Source: Ricordea florida (Eukaryota > Cnidaria > Anthozoa > Corallimorpharia > Ricordeidae). Taken from it: a DNA stretch of 64,000 nucleotides. The notes under the pieces are model-generated. The model was not told the DNA's origin. It searched no databases and saw only the letters and a program-made list of their open reading frames with translations. This document shows positions 10,079 through 22,100 of the stretch, piece by piece. Both the position numbers and the translations under genes were made by a program. The stretch lies in assembly GCA_949710005.1 (NCBI GenBank), contig OX453273.1, forward strand, positions 47,833,481 to 47,897,480. The letters are read 5' to 3'. Each line of letters begins with the position of its first letter. Position 1 is the stretch's first letter.

Positions 10079-12872
10079 TCTATATTTTAAAGGTGTCCGT
10101 TCGCAGGCCAGGTTACCTGGCAATAGTAGCGTATTTGAGAACTCCTGAATTTCCGCCATTTCGAATGCGGTGATGCCTTTTTGAAAGAAATGTAAATTTT
10201 GTGGAAACGGATTTCACTCGTCCTGGAAGTGTATCCCAGCAGGATGATCTCCGAGATATTCAAGAAAGTAAGTTCGAACACCGTGAAAATCAACACAAGG
10301 AAAGCACGACTCAAAGAAGGGAAAGAGTACGACAGCAGGGCGAATAACAACAGACATCCGTCATCGCAGCAAAGACAAAAACTGCTCGCTCTAGAAAAAG
10401 GCAAACGAAACAGCAGGGAAAAGGACCAGGAATTCAACCAAGTTAGTTTTGAATTTGAATGTGTTATTGATAGAAATACAGAACAGGAGTGAACGATTAC
10501 ATAACGAAATATATTAGCGTACTAAATTTAGCAAAACGGCTTAGAAGGGAAACCGAGTAGAAACAACTACAACGATTGGAGATGTCTCTGGAAAATAATT
10601 ATATTAGTCTAAAAACGGAATAGGAAGACGACCAACAGATTACAAGAGAATGTAAGTAGGTATTTTTCATAATAAAGCGATAGCGTTTCCATTTTGAAGA
10701 AATTCCCAACACAGAGAGTTGCAGTTGTTATAACAATCATTTACAACGATGTGATCTGATATCATTGCAACAGTGAAAATATTGTAAATTTTCTTGATCT
10801 AGCAGCTATGTTTAGCATTTTCAACAGAATATATACCCAGTGTCACTATAAAGTACTGGTTCTGCAATATCATCAGTGATCAATGCGATCATTTGAAAAT
10901 AAAGCAAATGTTATAACTTACTTCTGAGTAGTATTTCTCTTTGCTATATATATGTATGTATTCTCTGATTAAAAGGTTTCAATAATATTACGTATAGACA
11001 ACAAGTTTCATAGCCTTTTCACAATGGGTCAGTTTTACCTTAGAGTTCAATGACCCCCCCCCCCCTGATAATATTGCAATCTAGAAACCTGGCCATTTCC
11101 CACAAATAAAATGTTAATTCAAGCCTTAATTAACATATTAACCTTGTTACTTTCTGTTGTTTACTTCATTTTTATGATGTCAAATATCAATATTTAATAA
11201 CAACCACAACATACAGTTAACATTTTACATCGGATAAACTATATAAAGAAGAAAATAAATTTTGTAATGCCAAAATGTTTATGATCTTTCTCATATATTC
11301 ATTGCAAGTGTGCTGTATGTAGTAACAAGTGTTTCAAGTTTTCTAAATGCCCTATCCTTTCAATAATGATTTTCCACACAAACTTTATAGACAAATGACC
11401 GCACTAGATTTCAAGCCTTTAAGAAGAAATGGTATTGTTTGGAGCTGTTTTGATTACTACCACCTCTGATGGAAAGCCTATTAAGAAGATTTTTGTGTTG
11501 CTTGCAGTAATAGAGTAACAATACCTTTACAAAGGTTAGGGCATGCATCCCACCCCATAAAAATATATTATGTTAAACGTAAAAAATATAACAATAGTAA
11601 TAATAATAATATCAATACCAGTAATAATAATAGTAATGATAATAATAATGATAATAATATAATGATAGTGCTTCTCATTACTATATGTCATTGGTTACAG
11701 TTCAATACCTCTGGCTGCCATGACTTTTTCGATGAAATGCCATCCTTATATTAAATCTTTCTTCTGCAGTTTTTATAATAGAAATTTGCATATATTCAAA
11801 ATAATATAACCTTCTCTTGTTGGGTATGGATATTTTGCCTGTTTCTGTAACAGCACAATTAAACTTTCATGTGGTATATACTTTTAACTGATTGATGTCG
11901 ATTTCACATTATCTTTTTACAGGAGTACGTAGTGCAGCAATCTTTTTCAACATATTAAGATTTCAATAACTCTTTATTTCATGTATTGTTTTTATATGAC
12001 CTAAAAATAGAACAACCACATACTATACAGTCAGCACTCACTATTACCAAACCTTTATTCAAAGTTGTTGTAGAATCTAATTGTTTTATCCCCATTTTTT
12101 ATGTAATGACATTGTATCTCACACTTCTGTTGATATGGCATCTCTTTTGAGGGAAGAGGAATTTTCTTATCTACCACTGAGAGTACCATTGCAACTGAAG
12201 AGAGTGCACAAATTGAAACATGCACTATTCATAATGCTCTCAATTGTGGTTACCTAGGAATGAAATAATGACTGCAGTAGACAATAAAATATCTAATCAG
12301 AAGATTCTTCTTACAATGAACCTCATCCAATTATAACCAAAAAACATAAACAAAAAATAATTGGAGCATTCAACTCATCCTCAGTGTAAGAACATATTGT
12401 GTTTAAAAGGGATGTACAACAAAGGAGACAAAGCAGTAGAGACTAAGAAAATAAAACTAAAAAAAACAGGTTTTTACACCATGGTAAACACAAGCATTCA
12501 TATCAACTCTTCAAGATTTCACCTGCAAAAGATTTACAATCATTTTCAATTTGTGTTAAGTGAATATTATTGTGGTAATTCATCGACTCTGTATTCCCTG
12601 TGAAGATAATAAATAATTTTACTTCTATTCCCTCTGGTGCAATCTCAGTGGCAGTGAAAGAACTAAATGAAGGTCAATTTTTAAGCACTGTGTTGACCGG
12701 TATACTGGTCATGTAATTTTCACCAGGTGTCACTAATTTTGTACCAAACATAGCATAACAAATAAAATAATGGGGACTACGCTGATATAAAAAATATAAA
12801 ATAAAATATAAAAGCATTGTGACTTCTTCAAAAACTAGCTTCGCGAGGTTTTTGCGGGAGTCGTATTTCTAG
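10079..12872 (+). mobile_element. Helitron-like non-autonomous element, copy 2
   Basis: This copy has the same A|TCTATATTTTAAAGG start and TCGTATTTCTAG|T end as copy 1. The first ~650 bp match copy 1 closely, while the remainder (from about 10720) aligns much better with copy 3, including AAT microsatellites (11590-11665) and the last 1.2 kb. No long frame is credible: the repeated short frames are interrupted differently in each copy. Confidence 0.5.
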
Positions 12873-13034
12873 TTCTGTTTTTTAGCCTTTCTAAAATCGT
12901 TGTTTGCAGATCAATAGCGGGTTTTGTTTATGGCTCGTGGTCCGGATGCCTTTTTCTATGGGTTTACCGGCACAATAACCCATAGGTTTTCAACCAATCA
13001 GCGCGCACGTAGTATCTGAGTTATTTTATAAATA

Positions 13035-15999
13035 TCTATATTTTAAAGGTGTCCGTTCGCAGGCCAGGTTACCTGGCAATAGTAGCGCACTTGAGAACTG
13101 CTGAATTTCCGCCATTGAGAATTCGGTGATGCCTTTTTGAAGGTAATGTAAATTTTGTAGAAACCGATTTCACTCGTCCTGGAAGTACATCCCAGCAAGA
13201 TGATCTCCGAGATATTCAAGAAAGATTAGCCCGAGATCGTCGCCGAGTAAGTTCGAATACCGTGAAAATCAACACAAGGAAAGCACGACTCAAAGCAGGG
13301 ATAGAGGAACGACAGCAGGGAGAATAACAACAGAAATCGCAGCAAAGAAAACAACCGCTCGCTCCAGAAAAAGGCAAACGAAACAGCAGGGAAAAGGACC
13401 AGGAATTAAACCAAGTTAGTTTTGAATTTGAATGTTGTAGTGTCGTTGTATTGCGTTACAGTCATGCGCACTGGGAGTCGGTTAAGTGAGGAGTATGCAC
13501 GATTACTGTAATTTACTGCTAGGGAATAAATAACAAGTATTCACAATCAAGGACTCCATAAATGTGTTATTGATAGAAATACAGGACATGAGTGAACGAT
13601 TACATAACGAAATATATTGGTGTACTAAATTTAGCAACACGACTTAGAAGGGAAACCGAGTAGGAACGACTTCAACGATTGAAGATGTCTCTGGAAAATA
13701 ATTCTATTAGTCTAAAAACGGAATCGGAAGACGACCAACAGATTACAAAAGAATGTAAGTTGGTATTTGTCGTAATAAAACGATAGCGTTTCCATTTTGA
13801 AGAAATTCCCAACACAGAGAGTGGCAGTTGTTATAGCAATCATTTATAACGATGTCATCTGATATCATTGCAACAGTGAAAATATTGTAAATTTTCTTGA
13901 TCTACCAGTTGTGTTTAGAATTTTCAACATAATATATACCCAGTGTCACTATAAAGTACTGGTTCTGCAATTTTATCAGTGATCAATGCCATCATTTGAA
14001 AATAAAGCAAATGTTATTACTTACTTCTGAGTAGTATTTCTCTTTGCTATATATATATGTATGTATTCTCTGATTGAAAGGTTTCAATAATATTGCATAG
14101 AGACAACAAGTTTCCTGGCATAGCCTTTTCACAATGGGTAAGTTTTACCTTAGAGTTCAATTACCCCCCTGATAATATTGCTATCTAGAACCCTTGCCCT
14201 TTTCCCACAAATGAAATGCTAATTCAAGCCTTAATTTGCAAAGTTAGACATAACATGTTAACCTTGTTACTTTCTGCTGTTTACTTCATTTTTATGATGT
14301 CAAATATCAATCTTTAATAACAACCACAACATACAGTTAACCTTTTACATTGGGAAAACTTTACAAAGAAGAAAATAAATTATGTAATGCCAAAATGTTT
14401 ATAATCTTTCTCATATATTCATTGCAAGTGTGCTGTATGTAGTAACAAGTGTTTCAATTTTTCTAAATGCCCTTAAGTATGCTTTCAATAATGATTTTCC
14501 ACACAAACTTTATAGACAAATGACTGCACTAGATTCTAAGCATTAAAGAAGACATGGTATTGTTTGGAGCTGTTTTGATTACTACCACCTCTGATGGAAA
14601 GCCTATTAAGAAGATTTTTGTATTGCTTGTAGTAGTAGAGTAACAATACCTTTACCAAGATTAGGACATGCATCCCACCCCATAAAACTATATTATGTTT
14701 AACATAAGAAATATAACAATAATAATAATAATATCAATACCAGTGATAATAATAGTAATGATAATAATAATGATAATAATATAATGATAGTGCTTCTCAT
14801 TACTATATGTCATTGGTTACAGTTCAATACCTCTGGCTGCCATGACTATTTCAATGAAATGGCATCCTTATATTAAATCTTTCTTCTGCAGTTTTTATAA
14901 TAGAAATTTGCATATATTCAAAATAATATAACCTTCTCTTGTTGGGTATGGATATTTTGCCTGTTTCTGTAACAGCACAATTAAATTTTCATGTGGTATA
15001 TACTTTTGACTGATTGATGTTGATTTCACATTATTTTTTACAGGAGTACGTAGTGCAGCAACCTTTTTCAACATATTAAGATTTCAATAACTCTTTCTTT
15101 CATGTATTGTTTTTATGATATAACCTAAAAATAGCACAACCACATACTATACAGTCGGCACTCACTATGACCAAACCTTTATTCAAAGTTTTTGTAGAAT
15201 CCAATTGTTTTACCCCCATTGTTTTATGTAATGACATTGTATCTCACACTTCTGTTGATATGGCATCTCTTTTGAGGGAAGAGGAATTTTCTTATCTACC
15301 ACTGGGAGTACCATTGCAACTGAAGAGAGTACACAAATTGAAACATGCACTATTCATAATGCTCTCAATTGTGGTTACCTAGGAATGAAATAATGACTAC
15401 AGTAGACAATAAAATATCTAATCAGAAGATTCTTCTTACAATGAACCTCATGCAATTATAACCAAAAAACATAAACAAAAAATAATTGGAGCATTCAACT
15501 CATTCTCAGCGTAAGAACATATTGTGTTTAAAAGGGATGTACAACAAAGAAGACAAAGCAGTAGAGACTAAGAAAATAAAACTAAAAAAATAACAGGTTT
15601 TTACACCATGGTAAACACAAGCATTCATATCAACTCTTTAAGATTTCACCTGCAAAAGATTTACAATCATTTTCAATTTGTGTTAAGTGAATATTATTGT
15701 GGTACTTCATCGTCTCTGTATTCCCTGTGAAGATAATGAATAATTTTACTTCTATTCCCTCTGGTGCAATCTCAGTGGCAGTGAAAGAGCTAAATGAAGG
15801 TCAATTTTTAAGCACTGTTTTGACCGGAATACTGATCATGTAATTTTCACCAGGTGTCACTAATTATGTACCAAACATAGCATAACAAATAAAATAATGG
15901 GGATTACGCTGATATAAAAAATATAAAATAAAATATAAAAGCATTGTGACTTCTTCAAAAACTAGCTTCGCGAGTTTTTTGCGGGAGTCGTATTTCTAG
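13035..15999 (+). mobile_element. Helitron-like non-autonomous element, copy 3
   Basis: This is the longest copy, with a TC start after A and a CTAG end before T. Its 5' part keeps a longer version of the remnant frame (reading around RDIQERLARDRRRVSSNTVK), which copies 1 and 2 have lost by a short deletion. A ~130-bp segment near 13435-13560 is absent from copies 1 and 2. From about 13800 to the end it parallels copy 2 throughout. No intact gene is seen. Confidence 0.5.
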
Positions 16000-18020
16000 T
16001 TATTTTTTATGTTTAACATAATATACTGTTATGGGGTTGGGGTGTATGTCCTAATCTGGGAAAAGGTATTGTTCCTCTGCAACTACAAGCAATTCTGTTT
16101 TTCTTCTGAATAGGGTTTGTATCATAGGAAGTAAAAATTACTCAACTTTGAACAATACCATTTCTTCTTTTAAGCTTAGAATCTAGTCATGGTTGCCACA
16201 GCCATAAGATCTTTAAATTTCCTGACTTTTCCTTGACAAATGTAAAATTTCCCTTACCAACTAAATTAGAAAAGTCACAAATTAGTCCTGGTAATGACCT
16301 CCAACCTCCTCTCACAACCAACCTCTCCACCCATTTATTTAATATTCTTTCAGAAAGTCAAATACAGTGTACGTGGATTGATAGTTTCTTACGATAACCA
16401 ATTCATGGAAAAAGGATTGATTTTCTAGGAAACCCAAAATCAGCTTGTCACTTAATTCTACCAATCTAACACATTTCATGTCACATTCTTGACAACACCA
16501 AACCAAAGCTGAATTGGCAAGAAATAAATTAGTAATATTAAATTTCACTTTTCCCTGACTTGATTTGAATTCCCTTACTTTTCACTGACCTTGAAGAATT
16601 TTTTTCCCTTACCATTTCCTGACATGTGGCAATCATGCTAGTGCAGTCATTTGTCCATACAGTTAGTGTGGAAAATCATGATTGAAAGCATAAGGCATTT
16701 AGGAAACTTCAAAGACTTGTTATTACATACAGCACCCTTGCAATGAATATATAAGAAAAATCGCTAAAATTTTAACATTTCAAACTTTAGTTTCTCCCTT
16801 GTAGAGTTTTTCCAATGTAAAACGTCAACTGTATATTGTGGTTGTTATTAAATATTTGTATTTGACATCATAAAAATGAAAACCAGCATAAGGAAAAAGG
16901 TTAAGATGTTGTCTAATTTTGCAAAGTAGGGCTTAAATTAACTTTTCTTTTGTGGGAAAAGGGTGGGTGCTAAGAGAGTAATTCCCAGGAATACATGGAA
17001 CTCAAAGGTAAAAACCCATTTTGAAATGGCTATGGAACTTGTCTGTCCCAACGAAACCTTTTCATTACGTAATACATATATGTAGCAAAGAAATATAGCA
17101 AAGAGAAATACTACTCAGAAGTCAGTAACAACATCTGCTTTATTTACAAATAATTGCATTGATCAGTGATAATATTGCAGAACCGGTAACTTATTGTTTG
17201 GAATCTTTTCTGTTGAAAATGCTGAACATAACTTACTACATCAAACAAATCTACAATATATTTTCACTGTTGATATGATATCAGATCACATAATTATAAA
17301 TAATTGCTATCACAACTGCGATCTCTGTATTGGGAATTCAAATGGAAGGCAATCGTTTCACTACGAAAAATACCTACTTGCATTCTCATTGCAGTATTAA
17401 TACTACGTGACTGTCATCTTTCATTTCTTTGCGGTTGGTTTCTGTTTCCCCTTTCCTGGCACTTTTTTCACGACGATATGGTAATCTGTTTTGTCGTTCG
17501 TCTTCTGATTCTGTCTGCATGCTGGAAGTCGTTCCTACTCGGTTTCCGTTCTAAGTCATTTTGCTAAATTTTGTTCGCCAGTTTCGTTATGTAATCGCTT
17601 GCTCATGTCCCGAATACCTAAAACGAGTCTTTGTTTCTATCGATAACAAATTCAATTTCCAATCTGACTTGATGGTAACTCGATGGTATTCCTAGTCCTT
17701 TTCTTTGCTGATTCCTTTGCTTTTTTGAGCGAGCAGTTGTTGTCTTAGCTGCGATGTCTCTTGTTATCGTCCCTACCGTCGTTTCTCAATCTCTGCTGAG
17801 TCGCCGCTTCCCGTGTGCCGATTTTTTGCGGCATTCAAACTTACTCGACGACGATCTCCCACCATTCTTTCTTGTATATGTCGGAGATCGTCTTGCTGGG
17901 ATGTACTTCCAAGACGAGTGAAATCGGTTTCCACAAAATTCACATTATGTTCCAAACGTCATTCAAGGAATTCGTAATGACGGAATTTCACATGGAGTAA
18001 TGTTGCCAGGTAACCTGGCC
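16000..18020 (-). mobile_element. Helitron-like element, inverted 5' fragment (copy 4)
   Basis: Read on the minus strand this repeats the first ~2.2 kb of copy 1. It carries the CCAGGTTACCTGG block at 18005-18017, the DDLR.IQER remnant frame near 17773-17955 and the segment around the CACCCCAACCCCATAACAG stretch near 16030. Its 3' half is missing. Its outermost 5' bases are cut off at 18020, where element B starts, so B inserted inside this copy. The missing tail should lie beyond B's right end. Confidence 0.6.
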
Positions 18021-18333
18021 AGTAGTTGGAAAAGGCCGGTTCTGGGACAACTTGGGCGTGGTCGATTTTTTGGGTGTGGTCGATTTTTGATGTTACGATT
18101 TTTTTGCGAAGTCGTGGTTTTGGGTGTGGTCGATTTTGTCAGATGGGCGTGGTCAAAAGTTTGTGCATAATTAATTGGGTCGAGTCGAGTTTGACTTGTT
18201 TGATTTTCGATCGACGTCGAGTATCGATTTTTTCGTTTGGATCATCGATGTCCTTTGGGGGGTGGGGTGGGGGTCGATTTGTTAAAGTGGGATTTTGGGT
18301 CGAGGGTTGTACCGATTGGCATACGCAAACGAA
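18021..18333. repeat. Left terminal region of element B
   Basis: This 313-bp G/T-rich leader begins at the element tip. It contains four or more spaced copies of GG(C/T)GTGGTCGATTTT (near 18054, 18073, 18122 and 18147) and several TCGA-rich words. The TTTAAAGATT motif of A, C and D is not apparent. It is presumably the left TIR, but the right partner is not in the window. Confidence 0.55.
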
Positions 18334-19031
18334 ATGCCGTGCATTCATGGTCATAGAAGAAAATACGATTGCAAACTTTGCCCAGGATCGGGGATTTGTC
18401 ATCATGGTAGACGGGAATACTATTGTATAGATTGTCATGGTGATGGAATTTGTGAACATGACAGACAAAGATATTATTGTGTAGAATGTCATGGTCTTGG
18501 TATTTGTCAACATGACAAAGTATTCTATAGATGTAAAGAATGTGGCGGCTCTCAGCTTTGCCAACATGGCGTTCTAAAGTATAATTGTAGAAAATGTGGC
18601 GGTGCTGGTATTTGTCAACACGGTAGAAGAAAGTATGTTTGTAAAGAATGCGGCGGCTCCCAGATTTGTCAACATGGCCGCCAAAAGCATCACTGTAAAG
18701 AGTGTGAGTAGGGGTTTGTCAACATGGCCGCCAAAAGCATCACTGTAAAGAGTGTGGTGTAGGGTTTTGTCAACATGGTAAGAGAAGGTATAATTGTAGA
18801 GAATGTGGCGGTGCAAGTATCTGTGAACATGGTAGGCACAAGGCTAGTTGTAAAGAATGTGGTGGTTCTCAGATTTGTCAACATGGCCGCCAAAAGCATC
18901 ACTGTAAAGAGTGTGGTGTAGGGTTTTGTCAACACGGTAAAAGAAAATCAGATTGTAAAGTTTGTAGTCCTCATCTTTATTGTGAACACGGCCGAAGAAA
19001 GTATCGATGCAAAGAATGTAAAGGAGTATGA
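18334..19031 (+). pseudogene. Zinc-ribbon repeat protein (CxHGxxKxxCKxCGGS array), element B, one frameshift
   Basis: From the ATG at 18334 the frame encodes tandem ~18-residue units of the form ICQHGRRKYVCKECGGSQ, each with Cys/His ligands suited to zinc. It meets a TAG at 18709-18711. The array continues without further stops in a shifted frame from about 18717 to a TGA at 19029-19031, giving about a dozen units overall. The break sits where a block (GGCCGCCAAAAGCATCACTG) is duplicated, so slippage is likely. A sister protein lies at the right end of element C (47437-47901). Similar ICEHGR.K..CKECGGS arrays occur in large DNA viruses and algae; function is unknown, perhaps nucleic-acid binding. 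Upstream TTG codons could extend the start but add no repeat. Confidence 0.7.
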
Positions 19032-19134
19032 TTAATTACCAACAAGCGTTTATAACACACATCGTGTTATAAAAAGTTAAACAAGCTTTTCGATGCCATA
19101 CTGATTGTCTTAGAGATTACAATTTCAAAATACA

Positions 19135-22100
19135 ATGGATGCCATGGAGAATCTGACAGTCAAAGACTTGAGGTCAATAGCCAAAAGAGCTGGTGTGAGT
19201 GTTCGAGGATTCAGAAAGGCTGAAATGCTTACAGCGTTATCTGACATACAACCTGAGAACTTGACAGTGAAGATACTACGAACCATGGCCAAGAAGTCTG
19301 GCGTTCGAGGTTCTGGCAGCATGCGTAAAGAGGCTCTCATTAATGCCATTGGAGCTCCCCGATTGGTTGAAGCAAACGTTCCAGTTCCTGGTCCGGTTAG
19401 ACCTATAAGAACAAGACCCGCCCGTGCTTCGTATGGAAGGGCCGTTGCTGCTGCCAGGCGTGAAATTATTCAGACCACAGATTGGATAAGATCCAATGTT
19501 AGAGACCCAAACAGGAGGGCCATAACCAGGAGATTAAGAAGGGCAGCTGCTGCGGTTAGAAGGGAACCCGAGTTTTTCGTCCCTGAAAGACATGAAACGG
19601 CTCTGAGAGCCTTTTTGAGGACGTACATAGTAAAGGGCAGATCTGGCTATGATCCAATTACATTTCTTGGCAAGGTTAGAACACCATTCTATGTTTTGAT
19701 GCTTAGACTTAGGAAGCCATTCAAGTTGAAGTGTATTCTTTCATGTGGATTTGCGAGGAGGAACGGCCAGGATAATCGTGTTATTGAGCGGAGTCAAGGT
19801 CATTTTCATTCACTGATGGAGACAGTGACAGCTTCAACAGACACACTCGCTTTGTTTGATAGCATGAAAGCTAAACTTGTTGAGTTGGTGCAGAAATACG
19901 AGAATGAGCATTCTGGATGGGTATTTGAAAGTGTGATCGACTTTCGTATCCATTTGAACCCGTTTCAACCGTTTTCTGGAAGTTCATATATTAAACTACC
20001 ACCCAAATTGGCTGCCAAGAAGGCAATCATCAATGTCAAGAATGAGGATCAGGAGTGCTTCAAATGGGCAGTGACATCCGCTGTGTTCCCTGTAGAGGTC
20101 CATCCTGAGAGAGTAAACAAAGAGATGAGAGAAAACTCGGAGAAGCTCGATTGGTCGGGGATAGATTTCCCAGTGGCAGCACTCAGTACAACTCAGATAA
20201 ATAGATTTGAAAGGCAGAACCCATATGGGATCAATATCCTTGGTTACGAGAATGGTGAGCCAACCCTAATCAGGCGCAGTAAAAAGTCAGGGGGTACAAA
20301 GATAAACTTACTCTTGATATCAAACGAAGAGACAAATCATTACTGTTGGATCAAAAACATGTCAAGACTTATCGAGTATAATAAGAAAGAGCATGCCCGT
20401 TTCTATTGTGACAATTGTCTAAACTCGTTCAATTGTCAAAAGTCGCTGGACGACCACATGGAGTACTGCCTAAACAACGAATCAGTCAAAGTCCAGATGC
20501 CCATGGAAGAGGATGGCAGCCCAAAGTACATTACTTTCACGAACCACAGACGAAAGATGCAAGTGCCATTTGTGATCTATGCGGATTTCGAGTGCTTCAC
20601 GGAGAAGTTGGACACTTGTTTACCGGACGACAGGGATAGCTTCACGAATCAATATCAGAAGCACAAGCCATCAGGTTTCTGTTACCTTATCAAGTGTTTC
20701 GATGATGGTATCTTTGAGTCCAAGTTGGTGATGAGAACAGCCAACTCACCGGAGGATGACATACCGCAAATGTTCCAGGAAAGTTTGGAGGAGGACATCA
20801 AAAAGATCTACGATCAATTCAAGTCTGAAAGGAAGCTTGTAATGAAGAACAGCGATCATAGGAAGCATGGAAAGGCTACTCATTGCCATATTTGTGAGGG
20901 TGAATTGGGGAATGATAAGGTGGTCGACCACTGTCATTTTACAGGTAAGTACAGAGGAGCAGCCCACAAGAAATGTAACCTGGAATTCAGCACACCCAAG
21001 TTCTTTCCAGTCATCTTCCACAACTTGTCTGGATATGACAGTCACTTGTTTATCAAGAAGATGGGGGTGTCGGAGGGTAAGATTGATTGCATCCCACTCA
21101 ACGATGAAAAGTACATCTCATTCACCAAAGAGATTGTGGTTGAAAAGTTCATGAGGAAGGAGGATGATGGTAAGGAGAAGGAGGTTCAGATTAAGCGAAC
21201 CATTAGATTTGTAGACAGTTTTAGGTTCATGGCAAGTGGGTTGGCTAGATTGGCTGACAACTTACCGAGAGAGTCTTTGGCAAACCTTTCGAGATACTAT
21301 GAAGGGGCAAACTTTGATCTTTTGGCTAGGAAGGGAGTGTTCCCCTATGATTGGTTTGATGGCTTTGACAAGTTACAAGTGTCAAGCCTACCACCCAAGG
21401 ATGATTTTTATTCGGTATTATACGACACTGACATAACGGATGACGATTATCAACATGCCGGAAACGTGTGGGAGACCTTTGGTATGAGAAGTTTTAGGGA
21501 TTACCATGACTTGTATCTCAAAACAGATGTGATCCTGTTGGCTGACGTCTTTGAGAACTTCAGAGGGGTTTGTATGAAGAATTACGGGTTGGATCCAGCA
21601 TGGCATTATACTGCGCCTGGACTGGCTTGGGATGCTACGTTGAAGATCACCAAGGTTGAGTTGGAGCTTTTGAGGGATCCCGATATGTTGATTATGGTGG
21701 AGAATGGTATCAGAGGTGGAATCTCAACGATCTCGACAAGGCACGGGAAGGCCAATAATCGATACATGAAGAACTATAATCCCAGGTTGCCCACAAAGTT
21801 CATCACCTATTTGGATGCGAATGGGCTCTATGGCTATGCAATGACCAAGGCTTTACCAACCCATGGGTTTGAGTGGATGAGTGATCAAGAGTTGACAGAC
21901 TGGAGGAACCATCCATGCATATTGGAGGTGGACTTGGAGTACCCGTTAGAGTTACACGATCTTCACAATGATTATCCGTTGGCCCCAGAGAGGTTAGATG
22001 TCGACGGGGTTGTTAAGTTGGTTCCCAATTTGAGAGCCAAGAAGAAGTACATTCTACACCACGAAGCTTTGAAACAGTACTTGTCGTTGGGGTTGAAGTT

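Noticed and set aside
18139-18935. Minus-strand frames of 74-142 aa across the zinc-ribbon array
   Set aside because: Antisense shadows of a repetitive gene; low-complexity Thr/Leu-rich translation with no independent support.
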